From: Typhlomys cinereus | Lineage: Eukaryota; Chordata; Mammalia; Rodentia; Platacanthomyidae | Assembly (NCBI GenBank): GCA_023101885.1 | Contig: JALPQD010000638.1 | Location: forward strand, 273,577 to 337,576 | Direction of reading: 5' to 3' | DNA: 64,000 nucleotides | Shown: positions 52,201 to 60,455 of the stretch, piece by piece | How positions within the stretch are numbered: the first letter of the stretch is position 1 | Layout of the letters: each line of letters begins with the position of its first letter | The notes under the pieces: generated by a model | The model's input: the letters and a program-made list of their open reading frames with translations, nothing else | Told to the model about the DNA's origin: nothing | Databases searched by the model: none | Translations under genes and position numbers: made by a program

Positions 52201-53382
52201 GCCGTTACCGGCTTCAGCCCGCCTTGCTCCCCTCCCTTCTCTGACACTCTTCTCCAAAATTTCACTGTGAAGTTAAGAGACGCCAAGTCAAACAGTGCCA
52301 ACCCTCATGTCATTTGTCCATTTTCTGATAAGCTACAGACCCAAGTCTGGAGTGGGCCGAGTTCTCTCTAGAACCTGATCCACACGTGAGAGGCTGCTTC
52401 TCTGTGTCTTCTTAAGCTAGGGATCCAAGGTTTTAAGAAGCAAGATGTTGGGAGCCACCAGAGCTACTCCCGAAAGACCCTAATTGCCCTGATCACTTCT
52501 GGAGTCCTGCTGGCCATCTTGGGGACTACTGGCTATTTCCTGATGAACCGACGCAGCTGGAGTCCCACAGGAGAAAGACTGGTCAGTTCTGGGGTCCAGA
52601 ACTTGGGGGTCCATGGACAAAAGGGCTAGAGAAATGCCAGACATGACATAGGACACGCGTGCGTGCAGACACAGTATCTGTAGAATAGATAGAACAAGAT
52701 GCAGCAAACAGGGTGGGGTCAGGAGTGGGATGGTAAACTGGGAGCTGCTCCTCCTGACGATACTCAGGACGACTCGCGCCATCTGCCTGCTCTGTCCTGC
52801 GGCCACGCACATCTGTGAGCACATGGAATAACCACTGGGCGCTACCTTGCTCACAGAGAAAGGGACGTGTGGAAGGAAAATCTATGGAGCCGTCCTGGAT
52901 GTGGGGGCGGAACAAGCAAGGAGCCTCAGCCCTGGCTGGCCTCCACCCTGGGCGAGCTCTTCCCCCCCTGAGACTGGTTTCCCGCGGGGCTGTCGCTGGT
53001 CCGCAGCGGCATGCTGTGGTGCCTTTTCTCTGTCCTCTCTCCTCTAGGAACTGGAACCCTGATGGCTGCTGGGAAGAACGGAGCCTGCCTATGTAGCTGC
53101 ACCCCTCTCCTTCCCCACGCAGCCCTCTGCGCCCCCCCTGCAGTGTCTCACGCTCCTGCTTATCCGATAATGCTACTTTATTTCTACACTGTCCAGGGCG
53201 AAGACCCTTATTACACGGAGAACGGTGGAGGCCAGGGCTATAGCTCAGAGCCTGGGGCCTCCTCTGAGACTCAGGGAAAGGCCAGTGTGACTCGAGGGGC
53301 TCAGGAGAACGGGACCGGCCAGGCCACCTCCAGAAATGGCCATTCGGCAAGACAACATGTGGTGGCTGACACAGAACTGTGA
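35093..53382 (+). CDS. CD34: CD34 sialomucin, complete coding region (8 exons)
   Basis: Coding segments are 35093-35171, 43730-43909, 44573-44835, 46338-46418, 51732-51888, 52096-52148, 52417-52581 and 53197-53382, giving 387 residues; human and mouse proteins are about 385 and 382. All introns are GT-AG and reading phase is kept throughout. Seen: signal peptide (residues 1 to about 32, core [10 protein letters not shown]); Ser/Thr/Pro-rich mucin stalk (about 33-174) with N-glycosylation sequons at N34, N125, N141 and N148; a six-cysteine region (exons 4-5) with a further NST sequon; a membrane-near segment (exon 6); a transmembrane helix (about 292-314) followed by NRRSW; and a tail ending DTEL. 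Known for the family: a type I surface glycoprotein of haematopoietic progenitors and endothelium, an L-selectin ligand when suitably glycosylated, related to podocalyxin and endoglycan. The start ATG has A at -3 and lies in a CpG island. Inference: a functional gene, with no stop or frameshift in any exon. Confidence 0.97.
37316..37411. repeat. ATAC/ATGC microsatellite in CD34 intron 1
   Basis: Steps of acatacatgcac over about 95 bp, alternating purine and pyrimidine. Confidence 0.9.
37430..37522 (-). mobile_element. tRNA-type SINE fragment (antisense)
   Basis: gtggatcccagcgatcagtt and ttacccactgagccatgcc are the reverse of a B2/B4 head. The adjoining ATAC/ATGC repeat could be its tail. Confidence 0.6.
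39750..39858 (+). mobile_element. B1 SINE in CD34 intron 1
   Basis: cactaatcccagcactctag and ggccggtctcacctatgtat match the B1 core; degenerate 5' end. Confidence 0.65.
40284..40325. repeat. (TG)n microsatellite in CD34 intron 1
   Basis: About 21 perfect TG units. Confidence 0.95.
41558..42025. repeat. 30-bp minisatellite in CD34 intron 1 (about 16 units)
   Basis: Core unit catgatcccctgtagcatg plus tttatacccag. In the first ten units the base after gatccc alternates C,T,C,T, so the array is built of 60-bp dimers there. The period is a multiple of three, so long frames on both strands are artefacts. Confidence 0.93.
42365..42448 (-). mobile_element. tRNA-type SINE head (antisense)
   Basis: tgaggatctgaacttcgatc and cttgctgagccatctttcta are the reverse of a B2/B4 head. 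Confidence 0.65.
43730..43909 (+). CDS. CD34: CD34 exon 2: mucin region, N-terminal part
   Basis: The acceptor is preceded by a pyrimidine tract ending ccctgtag; the donor is acag|gtaatc. The 180 bp encode residues 27-86, rich in Ser/Thr, including NNLTS (sequon N34), the conserved [16 protein letters not shown] stretch and [15 protein letters not shown]. The exon joins exon 1 in phase 1 (C+CC gives Pro27). The mucin region is the least conserved part of CD34, so identification rests on the motif order and on its phase with neighbouring exons. Confidence 0.94.
44573..44835 (+). CDS. CD34: CD34 exon 3: mucin region, C-terminal part
   Basis: The acceptor is ctattccag and the donor is aag|gtgggt. 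The 263 bp encode residues 87-174, starting [14 protein letters not shown], with the rodent-like block [10 protein letters not shown]. Sequons lie at N125 (NIS), N141 (NVS) and N148 (NNT). The exon ends in phase 0 with Lys174. The run of nine C around 44655-44663 lies inside the exon, where slippage or sequencing error could break the frame; as given, the frame is intact. Confidence 0.94.
46035..46180 (+). mobile_element. B1 SINE in CD34 intron 3
   Basis: gcatgcctatgatcacagtt, caaggccagtccaggctagg and gagactgtctcaaaataag, followed by an A/CAAA-rich tail. It lies only about 160 bp before exon 4. Confidence 0.8.
46338..46418 (+). CDS. CD34: CD34 exon 4: first half of the cysteine domain
   Basis: The acceptor is gaacacag and the donor is tgt|gtaagt. 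The 81 bp encode residues 175-201: [15 protein letters not shown], then [12 protein letters not shown], with three cysteines. Other CD34 proteins, from memory, have EIKCSGIREV here, so Arg-Glu is replaced by Pro-Pro. Both ends are phase 0. The preceding pyrimidine tract is weak and interrupted (ttgtttttgttgaacacag). Confidence 0.93.
47148..47236 (-). mobile_element. tRNA-type SINE fragment (antisense)
   Basis: gccccaggacctcgtgcgtg and gctaggcaagctcttcattg match a reversed ID-like head. Confidence 0.55.
47420..47822 (+). mobile_element. LINE-1 3' end in CD34 intron 4
   Basis: The landmarks gaatattactcagccttgta, tcatagaggcagaaaggaga, tgcccaggggatttc and ttgtacacttagaaatggtt appear in the order of an L1M-type 3' end, finishing cacaattaaaaat. 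Same orientation as CD34. Confidence 0.8.
48246..48310 (-). mobile_element. tRNA-type SINE fragment (antisense)
   Basis: gccctggggattgggtccag followed by catgcgaaggacagttctct; reversed ID-like head, diverged. Confidence 0.5.
48966..49244 (+). mobile_element. Composite tRNA-derived SINE, copy 3 (in CD34 intron 4)
   Basis: Same family as the copies at 12741 and 17797, in the same orientation as CD34. Flanked by a 12-bp duplication with one mismatch, agaaggacagat (48953-48964) and agaagggcagat (49245-49256). It contains a pure (AC)n tract at about 49177-49210. It has an extra gtaaacaaggagg in the body relative to copy 2. Confidence 0.9.
51732..51888 (+). CDS. CD34: CD34 exon 5: second half of the cysteine domain
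   Basis: The acceptor is a strong pyrimidine tract ending ctgtcttccag; the donor is acag|gtgaga. The 157 bp encode [10 protein letters not shown], three further cysteines (LCE, VCS, ECL), the conserved [17 protein letters not shown] and the sequon NST. It begins in phase 0 and ends in phase 1. It is among the most conserved exons in the window. Confidence 0.96.
52096..52148 (+). CDS. CD34: CD34 exon 6: membrane-proximal stalk
   Basis: This 53-bp exon has the acceptor aattctag and the donor aag|gtaagt. It encodes the rest of Glu254 and then [17 protein letters not shown], nearly identical to mouse. It begins in phase 1 and ends in phase 0. It is too short to find from an open frame and was located by homology and splice signals. 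Confidence 0.95.
52417..52581 (+). CDS. CD34: CD34 exon 7: transmembrane helix and start of tail
   Basis: The acceptor is gtcttcttaag and the donor is ctg|gtcagt (GT with C at +3, weaker than consensus). The 165 bp encode residues 272-326: a juxtamembrane segment ([20 protein letters not shown]), a hydrophobic helix of about 23 residues (292-314), and [12 protein letters not shown]. The Arg-Arg stop-transfer pair follows the helix. Both ends are phase 0, so the alternative acceptor at 53048 can be used without a frame change. Confidence 0.97.
53048..53062 (+). CDS. CD34: CD34 alternative 3' coding end (truncated-tail form, ELEP-stop)
   Basis: A long pyrimidine tract ending gtcctctctcctctag gives a strong AG at 53046-53047. 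Reading on in the phase of exon 7 yields Glu-Leu-Glu-Pro and then TGA. This fits the known truncated CD34 isoform, which ends shortly after the membrane helix because of an extra exon segment (exon X). The predicted product is 330 residues. From 53062 to exon 8 I see no good donor, so the segment may be a 5' extension of exon 8 (53048-53196, 149 bp) rather than a cassette exon. The isoform is known from mouse and human; the mechanism here is inferred. Confidence 0.75.
   Translation, partial: ELEP
53197..53382 (+). CDS. CD34: CD34 exon 8: cytoplasmic tail and stop
   Basis: The acceptor is cactgtccag. The exon encodes [17 protein letters not shown], then residues to the stop TGA at 53380-53382, ending [10 protein letters not shown]. 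The tail is nearly identical to human and mouse. The YY and GYSS tyrosines and serines match tail sites reported as phosphorylated or used for adaptor (CrkL) binding in the family. The C-terminal DTEL resembles the PDZ-ligand end (DTHL) of podocalyxin. Confidence 0.97.
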   Translation, partial: GEDPYYTENGGGQGYSSEPGASSETQGKASVTRGAQENGTGQATSRNGHSARQHVVADTEL

Positions 53383-54057
53383 CTTGGCTGGGGGGGCAAA
53401 ACCGAGTGGTATCCAGGAAGCTGATGTCCCTCTGCCCCTGAGCACGTGCTGCCTTCATTGCTGTGTTCTACCCTGTCCCGCTGTGCTGTGCACACCTCCC
53501 AGCCGAACTGGGCCCTCCCCCTACATAGAGGCGGGAAAACCGCCCTCTCCACGCTGAGCTTCTGACCCCTCTGAGGCGCACAGCACTGCTGGTCCCAGGA
53601 GCTGCCAGGGTTTGTGGCAGTGCGGTTCTGTCCTGCGCCCCAACCCTTCTTTACTCTTGACTCTTACGGGAGTTCTTGGGGCAAAGGGCAAGTTTTCTAA
53701 GCTACAGCTTTCTCCCAGAAGGCTTTGTTTTTATTTTTTCTTTCCCAACTTTAGGGAGCCAAGGTAACCCAGGCACCGGCTGCCCTGTAATGATATAATC
53801 AGGAAACTGTGCTGTTTTAACCCTGCCCCTCATCACTGCTCAAGGTCCTGTGGGCTTAGTCACCATCTCCTTTCTTGTTCTTGATTCTCCATGTGTGTAC
53901 ACAGAGGCCAAGGTCATTTTTGCCTGGAGCCTGGAATTGGGCTCAGTTTGGTCCTTCAAGGGCCTCACGGAGATTCTCAGTGAGTCAAAGAGGACTGGGC
54001 CTCTGGATCAGACTTTGAGCGGAATCTCTAGTTTTTGTTCTTCTGTTTTGTTTATTT

Positions 54058-54135
54058 TGTTTTTAATGCTGGGAATCCAACTCTGGGCCTCACACACGCG
54101 AGGCTAGTGTTCTGTCACTGGACTATGGCCTGGTC
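54058..54135 (-). mobile_element. tRNA-type SINE fragment in CD34 3' UTR (antisense)
   Basis: tgctgggaatccaactctgg and gaggctagtgttctgtcact are the reverse of an ID/B2-type head. Confidence 0.55.
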
Positions 54136-54147
54136 TTTTCAGTCTTT

Positions 54148-54265
54148 TTTTTTTTTAATCTGGAGATGAGTTCTCACTTACAGCCCCAGAGCGTCCTGGA
54201 GTCTTTGGCACCCCTGTTCACGCTCCTGACTGACTTGGATTACAGGCCTGCGTCATCAGGCCTGC
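54148..54265 (-). mobile_element. B1-like SINE fragment in CD34 3' UTR (antisense)
   Basis: A T-run followed by gagttctcacttacagcc and tgacttggattacaggcc resembles reversed B1. Degenerate. Confidence 0.5.
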
Positions 54266-54445
54266 CAAGCCGAGCCTTGTGGCCTGAGCTCATCGACGAG
54301 AGCTTCTTGCTCGCGGCCCCTGCTCCTCTCCGAGCTCCATGGTTCCTCCTTTCTGGGACTCCTGGGGAGCTGTGACTCAGTTTCCCCAGCAGACTCCTTT
54401 CTTCTGTGCGTCTCCTACCTGATTCCCTCACTTCTCTATACCCTT

Positions 54446-54480
54446 TGTGGTCAGAGCCCAGAACATTGCCAAAGACCACA
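54446..54480. promoter_or_regulatory. Paired RUNX-type motifs (candidate enhancer core)
   Basis: TGTGGT at 54446-54451 and its reverse complement ACCACA at 54475-54480 lie in opposite orientation, 23 bp apart, within the 3' UTR. The spot is about 19.5 kb from the promoter. Published work on human and mouse CD34 describes a downstream element near +19 kb bound by RUNX1. The equivalence is an inference from motif and distance. Confidence 0.4.
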
Positions 54481-54607
54481 GAATTTCTTTTCTCTGGTTG
54501 ACCTCGGTCCATTCCTGTTGTTTTATGGATGGGTGAGCAGGGATCCTGTTTTCAAGACGGTTGGAAATAGAACTTTCCAGAGATGAGAGGATTGGTGTTT
54601 TTTTCTG

Positions 54608-54613
54608 AATAAA
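54608..54613 (+). promoter_or_regulatory. CD34: CD34 polyadenylation signal AATAAA
   Basis: AATAAA lies in ttctgaataaaaaatg, followed within 50 bp by GT/T-rich sequence (gtgtgaacattattgtc). An ATTAAA about 30 bp further on could serve as a second signal. This is the first AATAAA after the stop codon. Confidence 0.8.
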
Positions 54614-54658
54614 AAATGTCAAGTGTGAACATTATTGTCATTAAAGTGATGTTGAGAC

Positions 54659-55485
54659 CTGTTCCATGGCTCTGTCCAGCCCAGCGTGTTCCGTGGCTCT
54701 GTCCAGCCCAGCGTGTTCCGTGGCTCTGTCCAGCCCAGCGTGTTCCGTGGCTCTGTCCAGCCCAGTGTGTTCCGTGGCTCTGTCCAGCCCAGCTTGTTCC
54801 GTGGCTCTGTCCCTGTCCAGTGTGTTCCATGGCTCTGTCCAGCCCAGCATGTTCCGTGGCTCTGTCCAGCCCAGTGTGTTCCGTGGCTCTGTCCAGCCCA
54901 GCTTGTTCCGTGGCTCTGTCCCTGTCCAGTGTGTTCCGTGGCTCTGTCCAGCCCAGCTTGTTCCGTGGCTCTGTCCCTGTCCAGCGTGTTCCGTGGCTCT
55001 GTCCAGCCCAGCTTGTTCCGTGGCTCTGTCCCTGTCCAGCGTGTTCCGTGGCTCTGTCCAGCACAGCGTGTTCGGTGGCTCTGTCTCTGTCCCTGTCCAG
55101 CGTGTTCCTTGGCTCTGTCTCTGTCCCTGTCCAGCGTGTTCCGTGGCTCTGTCTAGCCCAGCGTGTTCCATGGCTCTGCCCAGCCCAGTGTATTCCATGG
55201 CTCTGTCCCTGTCCCTGTCCAGCATGTTCTATGGCCCTGTCTCTGTCCAGCCCAGTGTGTTCCGTGGCTCTGTCCAGCCCAGCGTGTTCCGTGGCTCTGT
55301 CCCTGTCCCTGTCCAGCGTGTTCCGTGGCTCTGTTCCTGTCCAGCGTGTTCCGTGGCTCTATCTCTGTCCCTGTCCAGCGTGTTCCGTGGCTCGGTGCAG
55401 CCCAGCGTGTTCCGTGGCCCTGTCCAGCCCAGCGGGTTCTGTGGCTCTGTCCAGCCCAGCGTGTTCCGTGGCTCTGTCCCAGTGC
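54659..55485. repeat. 27/33-bp minisatellite just downstream of CD34 (about 29 units)
   Basis: Core gtgttccgtggctctgtcc, with either agcccagc (27 bp) or one or two additional ctgtcc steps (33 or 39 bp). It starts about 45 bp after the poly(A) signal. All unit lengths are multiples of three, which explains the long open frames on both strands. Confidence 0.93.
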
Positions 55486-57914
55486 GGGTGCAGAGTGGCC
55501 TCTGTCGGATCTGGGAGGACTATGCAGGAGCAAGGAGGACAGCACAAGGGAGGAAGCTACCAACCAGGATGTCCAGGGTCTGTAGCTGAGTCTGCCGACC
55601 CTTCCCCTCCGTGCTGGAAGGCCCGAAGGATGCCAGGAGACGGGATGCTTTCAGCAGTGGTGAGAACAGCAGGCTCCAGGCAGCTCAGTAGAACCTTCAG
55701 GAGGGAAAGGGGTGTGAGGCATTCAAAGATACCTTCAGAGACGTGGGCATGCTGGAAGCTACATGCAAAATATGCAAAACAAAGGACAGGAGCCGTGGCA
55801 AGGCAGCCTCTGCTGCTACCTGGCCATCTCACCCAGCTCAGAGCCTCCAGGGAAGACTATGTGAGCGCTGCCTTGAAGATGGCTGCAACTCAGGATGACA
55901 GCAATCAGCTGTCAGTGTTTGCCTCCCTCCAAGTGTCAGGACACAAGGAAGCAAGGAGCAGTGCTATTCTTGGGGGCCTCAGGAAACACCCCCAAGTATG
56001 TCAGCAGTGGTATATCATTGGGGCCAAAGAAAGATTGATTTTTCCATTCTTATCTTGCCAAAGCCACACCCCTCTCTCTTGCCTCCTTCCCCATTTTCCT
56101 CTGGCTTTTGTCCAACTTTTCTAACCAGGGCTTCTTACTTGGACTCAGTCAAGGGACAAGGTTAGACCCTCCCCAAAGGCGGTGACTGTTTGGGAATCAT
56201 AGAAAAGCAAACTAGCGACTGGAGATGAAAGTCCGGTCTGGGTACCACCTTGCTACGAGTGTCCACTTGAAGGTCTAGCAGATTGGTAGTGTCCTGAGGC
56301 AACAGGTATGGAGAATGAACTCCTGGGGGAGAGGAAGGCACCTGGCCTCTGCTCCATTTTATCATGCGTTTCTGAGTATAGACTTTAGGGGAAGGTGTTT
56401 GAGGAGGGTGGAGTGATGGCCCGATTCCCTGTTGGTTGGAGTGCTTGCTCCAGGGAATCGCTCTGGCTTTCTTTCCTCTCTGGCTTGAGCATCGTGGTGT
56501 AGCAATGGTGCCACCTTCTGGCTCTACGGTGCTCCTTCAGCTCAGTCGCAGTTGTGAGTGACTCCATTTGAGTTTTCCTGTGCTGGCAACTTAGGAGGCT
56601 GGGCCAGTTTATGTTCCATGAGCAGAGGTCAGGGACAGAGAAGACTTTGAAGATATATGCAACTCACATTTCTGAGAGTCCACGGACACGCAGGGTCCAG
56701 AAGGCCATCGCTGGCCCTACCACCAGGGTCCAGAGGTTTTGGATACCTCCCTTCACCGGCTCCTGCAGAGCCCTCCGTCTCCCCCAGTGGGCTCTGATGG
56801 CAGTGCTGTGTGTCAAGCTGGGTTTGGGGCCATGTATCCGAGCATCTCTTCACCATTTCCTGTGCCAGGCCTGGGAAGTCTCAAAATCTCGGAAGGCTGT
56901 GAGGCGCTACCCCCTGCTGCGGTCATAAGGATGTCATGTCGCTCGTTGTGGATGTGCACTTGGACGCTTCCGACAGACTTTCAGCTAAACGGGTACATGG
57001 CAGTGTCTGCCCAGTCTAACAAGTAGTCTCTTCCAATCCGTGTCCCGCATCATCATATATGCGCAGGGAAAGGCAAGCAATTTTGTGCAGTCAGGCGCGC
57101 CTTTCTTCTATCACAGGACCCCACCCCGAGTCCCCCATTACCATCCAGCTGCTCAGTCTTATCATGCCTTGTTTACTTCCCTGCTCTAGAGACAAGACCC
57201 ACAGTTCTAACAGAGAAGAAAGAGCCAAACGATTGAGCTCAGTCTAGTCATACTAGAAACTATGAAAAATACATGCTAGGTCCCCCTCACTTCAGGGGCA
57301 CGGTCCACGACCCTCGGTGGAGCCTGTGTGTCGAGTGCCGGGCACCACAGCTGCAGGGGTCAATCTAGAAACCACGGCAGCCACCACATGGCCAGCGGGC
57401 AGGTTGTGCGTGTGTTGAAGACTCTGACAAGGAGAAAAGTTCTATCTAGGTGGCATGGATGCGATGGCGTCACAATGGTCAGAGGGGTGCAGTTTCAGAC
57501 TTGGCTGTTCACTTCTGAAATCTATCAGCTAATGGTTTCTGTCAAGACAACCCTGGAAGGCAAACCCGAGAGTAAAGGAGTCAAGGGCACAGCAAGAGGG
57601 CGGCTGGACACATTCAAGGGCGGTCCTTTCGGAGGCGACCTCCAGAGCAGGCAAAGGTGCACCCGGGAGACCCTTCCACTCAGAGGGTGAGGGAAAGAAA
57701 GCCCACTGCAGCAAACCCGTGGAGGCACGGAACCTGGAGTCTGCGGTCAGACTGGGCCATCTGCGAGACCCCCACTGCCTCCACCCCCAGGAAAAGTGGA
57801 GACGATGGGTATTCCATGGAAAGGAAGAAAGACCGCCCGGATCTAAGTAGAAGTGATAGTCTCAGAAGTGCGAAGGCTGCGCTTCGTCTTGGTTGGGGTT
57901 TGCTTTCTTCTTCC
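55486..57914. other. Downstream flank of CD34, unique sequence
   Basis: Repeat-poor sequence after the minisatellite. No exon or pseudogene recognised. Its position fits the zone where downstream CD34 control elements have been described. Confidence 0.5.
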
Positions 57915-57972
57915 TGGATATAAAACCCAAAGCCTTACACGTTAGGCAAGCTCACGAACTACACCCCTGGCC
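57915..57972 (-). mobile_element. tRNA-type SINE fragment (antisense)
   Basis: gccttacacgttaggcaagc and gaactacacccctggccc match a reversed ID-like head, next to the antisense B1 at 57983. Together they may be one composite. Confidence 0.5.
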
Positions 57973-57982
57973 CTTGGTGTTC

Positions 57983-58090
57983 TGAAGTAAGGTCTCACTG
58001 TGTGGCTCAGGCTGGCCTCAAAGCCAAACTCCTCCTACGTCTGCCTCCTGACTGCTGCGATCCTGCCTATGCACTGTCGTGCCTAGCTGA
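57983..58090 (-). mobile_element. B1 SINE (antisense)
   Basis: On the + strand: aaggtctcactgtgtggctc, aggctggcctcaaagcc and gcactgtcgtgcctagct, reversed B1. It abuts the TG-rich tract. Confidence 0.8.
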
Positions 58091-58106
58091 CATTGTTTTC
58101 TTTAGT

Positions 58107-60176
58107 GTGTGTGTGTGTCTGTGTGTGTGTGTGTCTGTGTGTCTCCATGTATATCTGAGTGTGTGTCTCTGTGTGGTGTGTGTGTGTATGGTGTATCTGA
58201 ATGTGTGTTTGTGTCGGTGTATCTGAGTGTGTCTGTGTATCTGTGTGTCTCTGTGTGTGGTGTGTCTGTGTATCTGTGTGTGTGTCTGTGTATCTGTGTG
58301 TGTGTCTATGTGTGTGGTGTGTCTGTGTGTGGTGTGTGTCTGTGTATATGTGTGTGTGTCTATGTGTGTGGTGTGTCTGTGTGTGGTGTGTACCTGTGTA
58401 TATGTGTGTGTGTCTGTGTATCTGAGTATGTGTCTGTGTGTGTGGTGTATGTGTGTCTGTGTGTTGTGTGTCTGTGTATGTCTATATAAGGTGTGTCTGT
58501 GTCTCTGTGTGTGGTGTGTCTATGTATGTATGGCATGTGTGTGTGTCTATGTCTATATGTTTGTGTGTCTGTGTTTGTATGTGTCTCTGTGTGTCTGTTT
58601 CTATATGTGTGTGGTGTGTCTGTGTTTATGTGTCTGCGTGTGTGGTGTATGTGTGTATCTGTATGTGTGTGTGTACATGGTGTGTCTGTATGTGTTTGTC
58701 TGTAAGTGTCTGTATATATGTGTATGTGTGTCTGTGTGTGTTTATGTGCCTGTGTCTGTATGTGTGTCTGTGTGTGTCTTGTGTCTGTATGTGTATGTGT
58801 CTGTCTGTGTGTGCATCTGTGTATCTGTCTATATGTGCGTTTGTGTGTCTGTGTGTCTTGTGTCTGTATGTGTGTGTGTCTGTCTTTGTATATGTGTGTC
58901 TGTCTGTGTCTATGTGTGTGTCTGTCTGTGTCTATGTGTGTGTCTGTGTGTGTCTATGTCTGTGTCTGTGTGTCTTTATGTGTGTGTCTGTGTGTCTTTA
59001 TGTGTGTGTGTCTGTGTCTGTGTGTCTGTATGTGTGTGTGTCTGTGTGTTTGTATGTGTGTGTGTCTGTGTCTTTATGTGTGTCTGTCTGTATGTGTCTA
59101 TGTGTCTGTCTGTGTGTGTCTGTCTGTGTGTGTCTATGTGTGTGTCTGTGTGTCTTTATGTGTGTGTGTCTGTATGTGTGTGTGTCTGTGTGTTTGTGTG
59201 TCTGTGTGTGTGTGCCAGTGTGTCTGTATGTTTGTGTGTCTGTGTGTGTCTGTATGTATATGTGTCTGTGTGTGTGTCTGTGTGTGTCTGTGTGTGTCTG
59301 TGTGTCTTTATGTGTGTATGTGTTTGTCTGTGTCTGTGTGTAGGTCTGTGTGTCTGTCTGTCTGTTTGTGTGTCTATGTGTGTCTGTGTGTGTCTGTATG
59401 TATATGTGTCTGTGTGTGTGTCTGTGTGTCTTTATGTGTGTATGTGTTTGTGTCTATGTGTATGTCTGTCTGTGTGTATGTCTGTGTGTCTGTGTGTCTG
59501 TGTGTGTCTTGTGTCTAGTGTGTCTGTGTGTGTCTTGTGTCTATGTGTGTCTGTATGTATATGTGTCTGTGTGTGTCTGTGTGTGTCTGTATGTATATGT
59601 GTCTGTATGTATATGTGTCTGTATGTGTATGTGTCTGTGTGTGTCTATGTGTGTCTGTGTGTCTTTACGTGTGTATGTGTTTGTCTGTGTCTGTGTGTAG
59701 GTCTGTGTGTATGTCTGTCTGTCTGTCTGTCTGTCTGTGTGTCTTGTGTCTGTGTGTGTCTGTGTGTGTCTGTATGTATATGTGTCTGTGTGTGTCTGTA
59801 TGTATGTGTGTGTCTGTATGTATGTGTCTGTGTGTGTCTGTGTGTGTCTGTGTGTCTGTGTGTGTCTGTATGTATGTGTCTGTGTGTCTGTCTGTGTGTG
59901 TCTGTGTGTGTCTGTGTGTGTCTGTATGTATATGTGTCTGTGTGTCTGTCTATGTGTCTGTGTGTCTGTGTGTCTGTGTGTGTCTGTATGTATGTGTCTG
60001 TGTGTCTGTCTGTGTGTGTCTGTGTGTCTGTATGTATATGTGTCTGTGTGTCTGTATGTATGTGTCTGTGTGTCTGTCTGTGTGTGTCTGTGTGTGTCTG
60101 TGTGTGTCTGTATGTATATGTGTCTGTATGTATATGTGTCTGTGTGTCTGTCTATGTGTCTGTCTGTGTGTGTCTA
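58107..60176. repeat. 2-kb TG/TCTG-rich tract
   Basis: Almost only T and G with scattered C and A: (TG)n, TGTC and TATG interspersions. A segment around gtgtttgtctgtgtctgtg and gtaggtctgtgtgt recurs with about 357-bp spacing (TAG at 59341 and 59698), so larger duplication is superimposed. The 659-residue open frame is a by-product. Confidence 0.94.
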
Positions 60177-60385
60177 TGCAAGTGCACACATGTCTATGGA
60201 GCCTGAGGCTGACACCGGCTGTCTTCTTTGATAATTTTTCGCCTTATTCACAGACGCAAGGTCTTTCACCGACCTCAGGGATCCCCAGCAGCGGCTAGTC
60301 TGGCCACCTGCTGAAGAAATGTCCTGTTTCTACCTTTCCAGCACTGCAGTTAAAGGTAGGCCATCATGCCCCCCCCCCGGCCTTT

Positions 60386-60455
60386 TCATAGGTTCTGGGG
60401 ATTCCACCTGCTTAGCAAGTGCTTTACCTGCTAAGCCATCTTCCTAGCACCACTG
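60386..60455 (-). mobile_element. tRNA-type SINE fragment (antisense)
   Basis: gctttacctgctaagccatc and ttcctagcaccac; reversed B2/B4-like head. Confidence 0.6.

Larger units (their letters stand above)
53383..54630 (+). other. CD34: CD34 3' UTR
   Basis: Sequence from the stop codon to about 20 bp past the poly(A) signal at 54608. I see no earlier AATAAA. It includes two antisense SINE-like fragments (about 54058-54135 and 54148-54265) and a pair of RUNX-type motifs. Length, about 1.25 kb, fits the long CD34 3' UTR. Confidence 0.8.

Noticed and set aside
52583..53458. 291-codon minus-strand frame
   Set aside because: Runs antisense across CD34 intron 7 and exon 8. No homology; the + strand gene explains the conservation.
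54616..56124. 502-codon open frame with repeated PWLCPAQ
   Set aside because: The first half is a minisatellite with unit lengths divisible by three, open on both strands. The second half has no recognised domain or splice context.
58227..60206. 659-codon open frame rich in Cys and Val
   Set aside because: It is the translation of a TG-rich repeat with no stop triplets; overlapping frames look the same.
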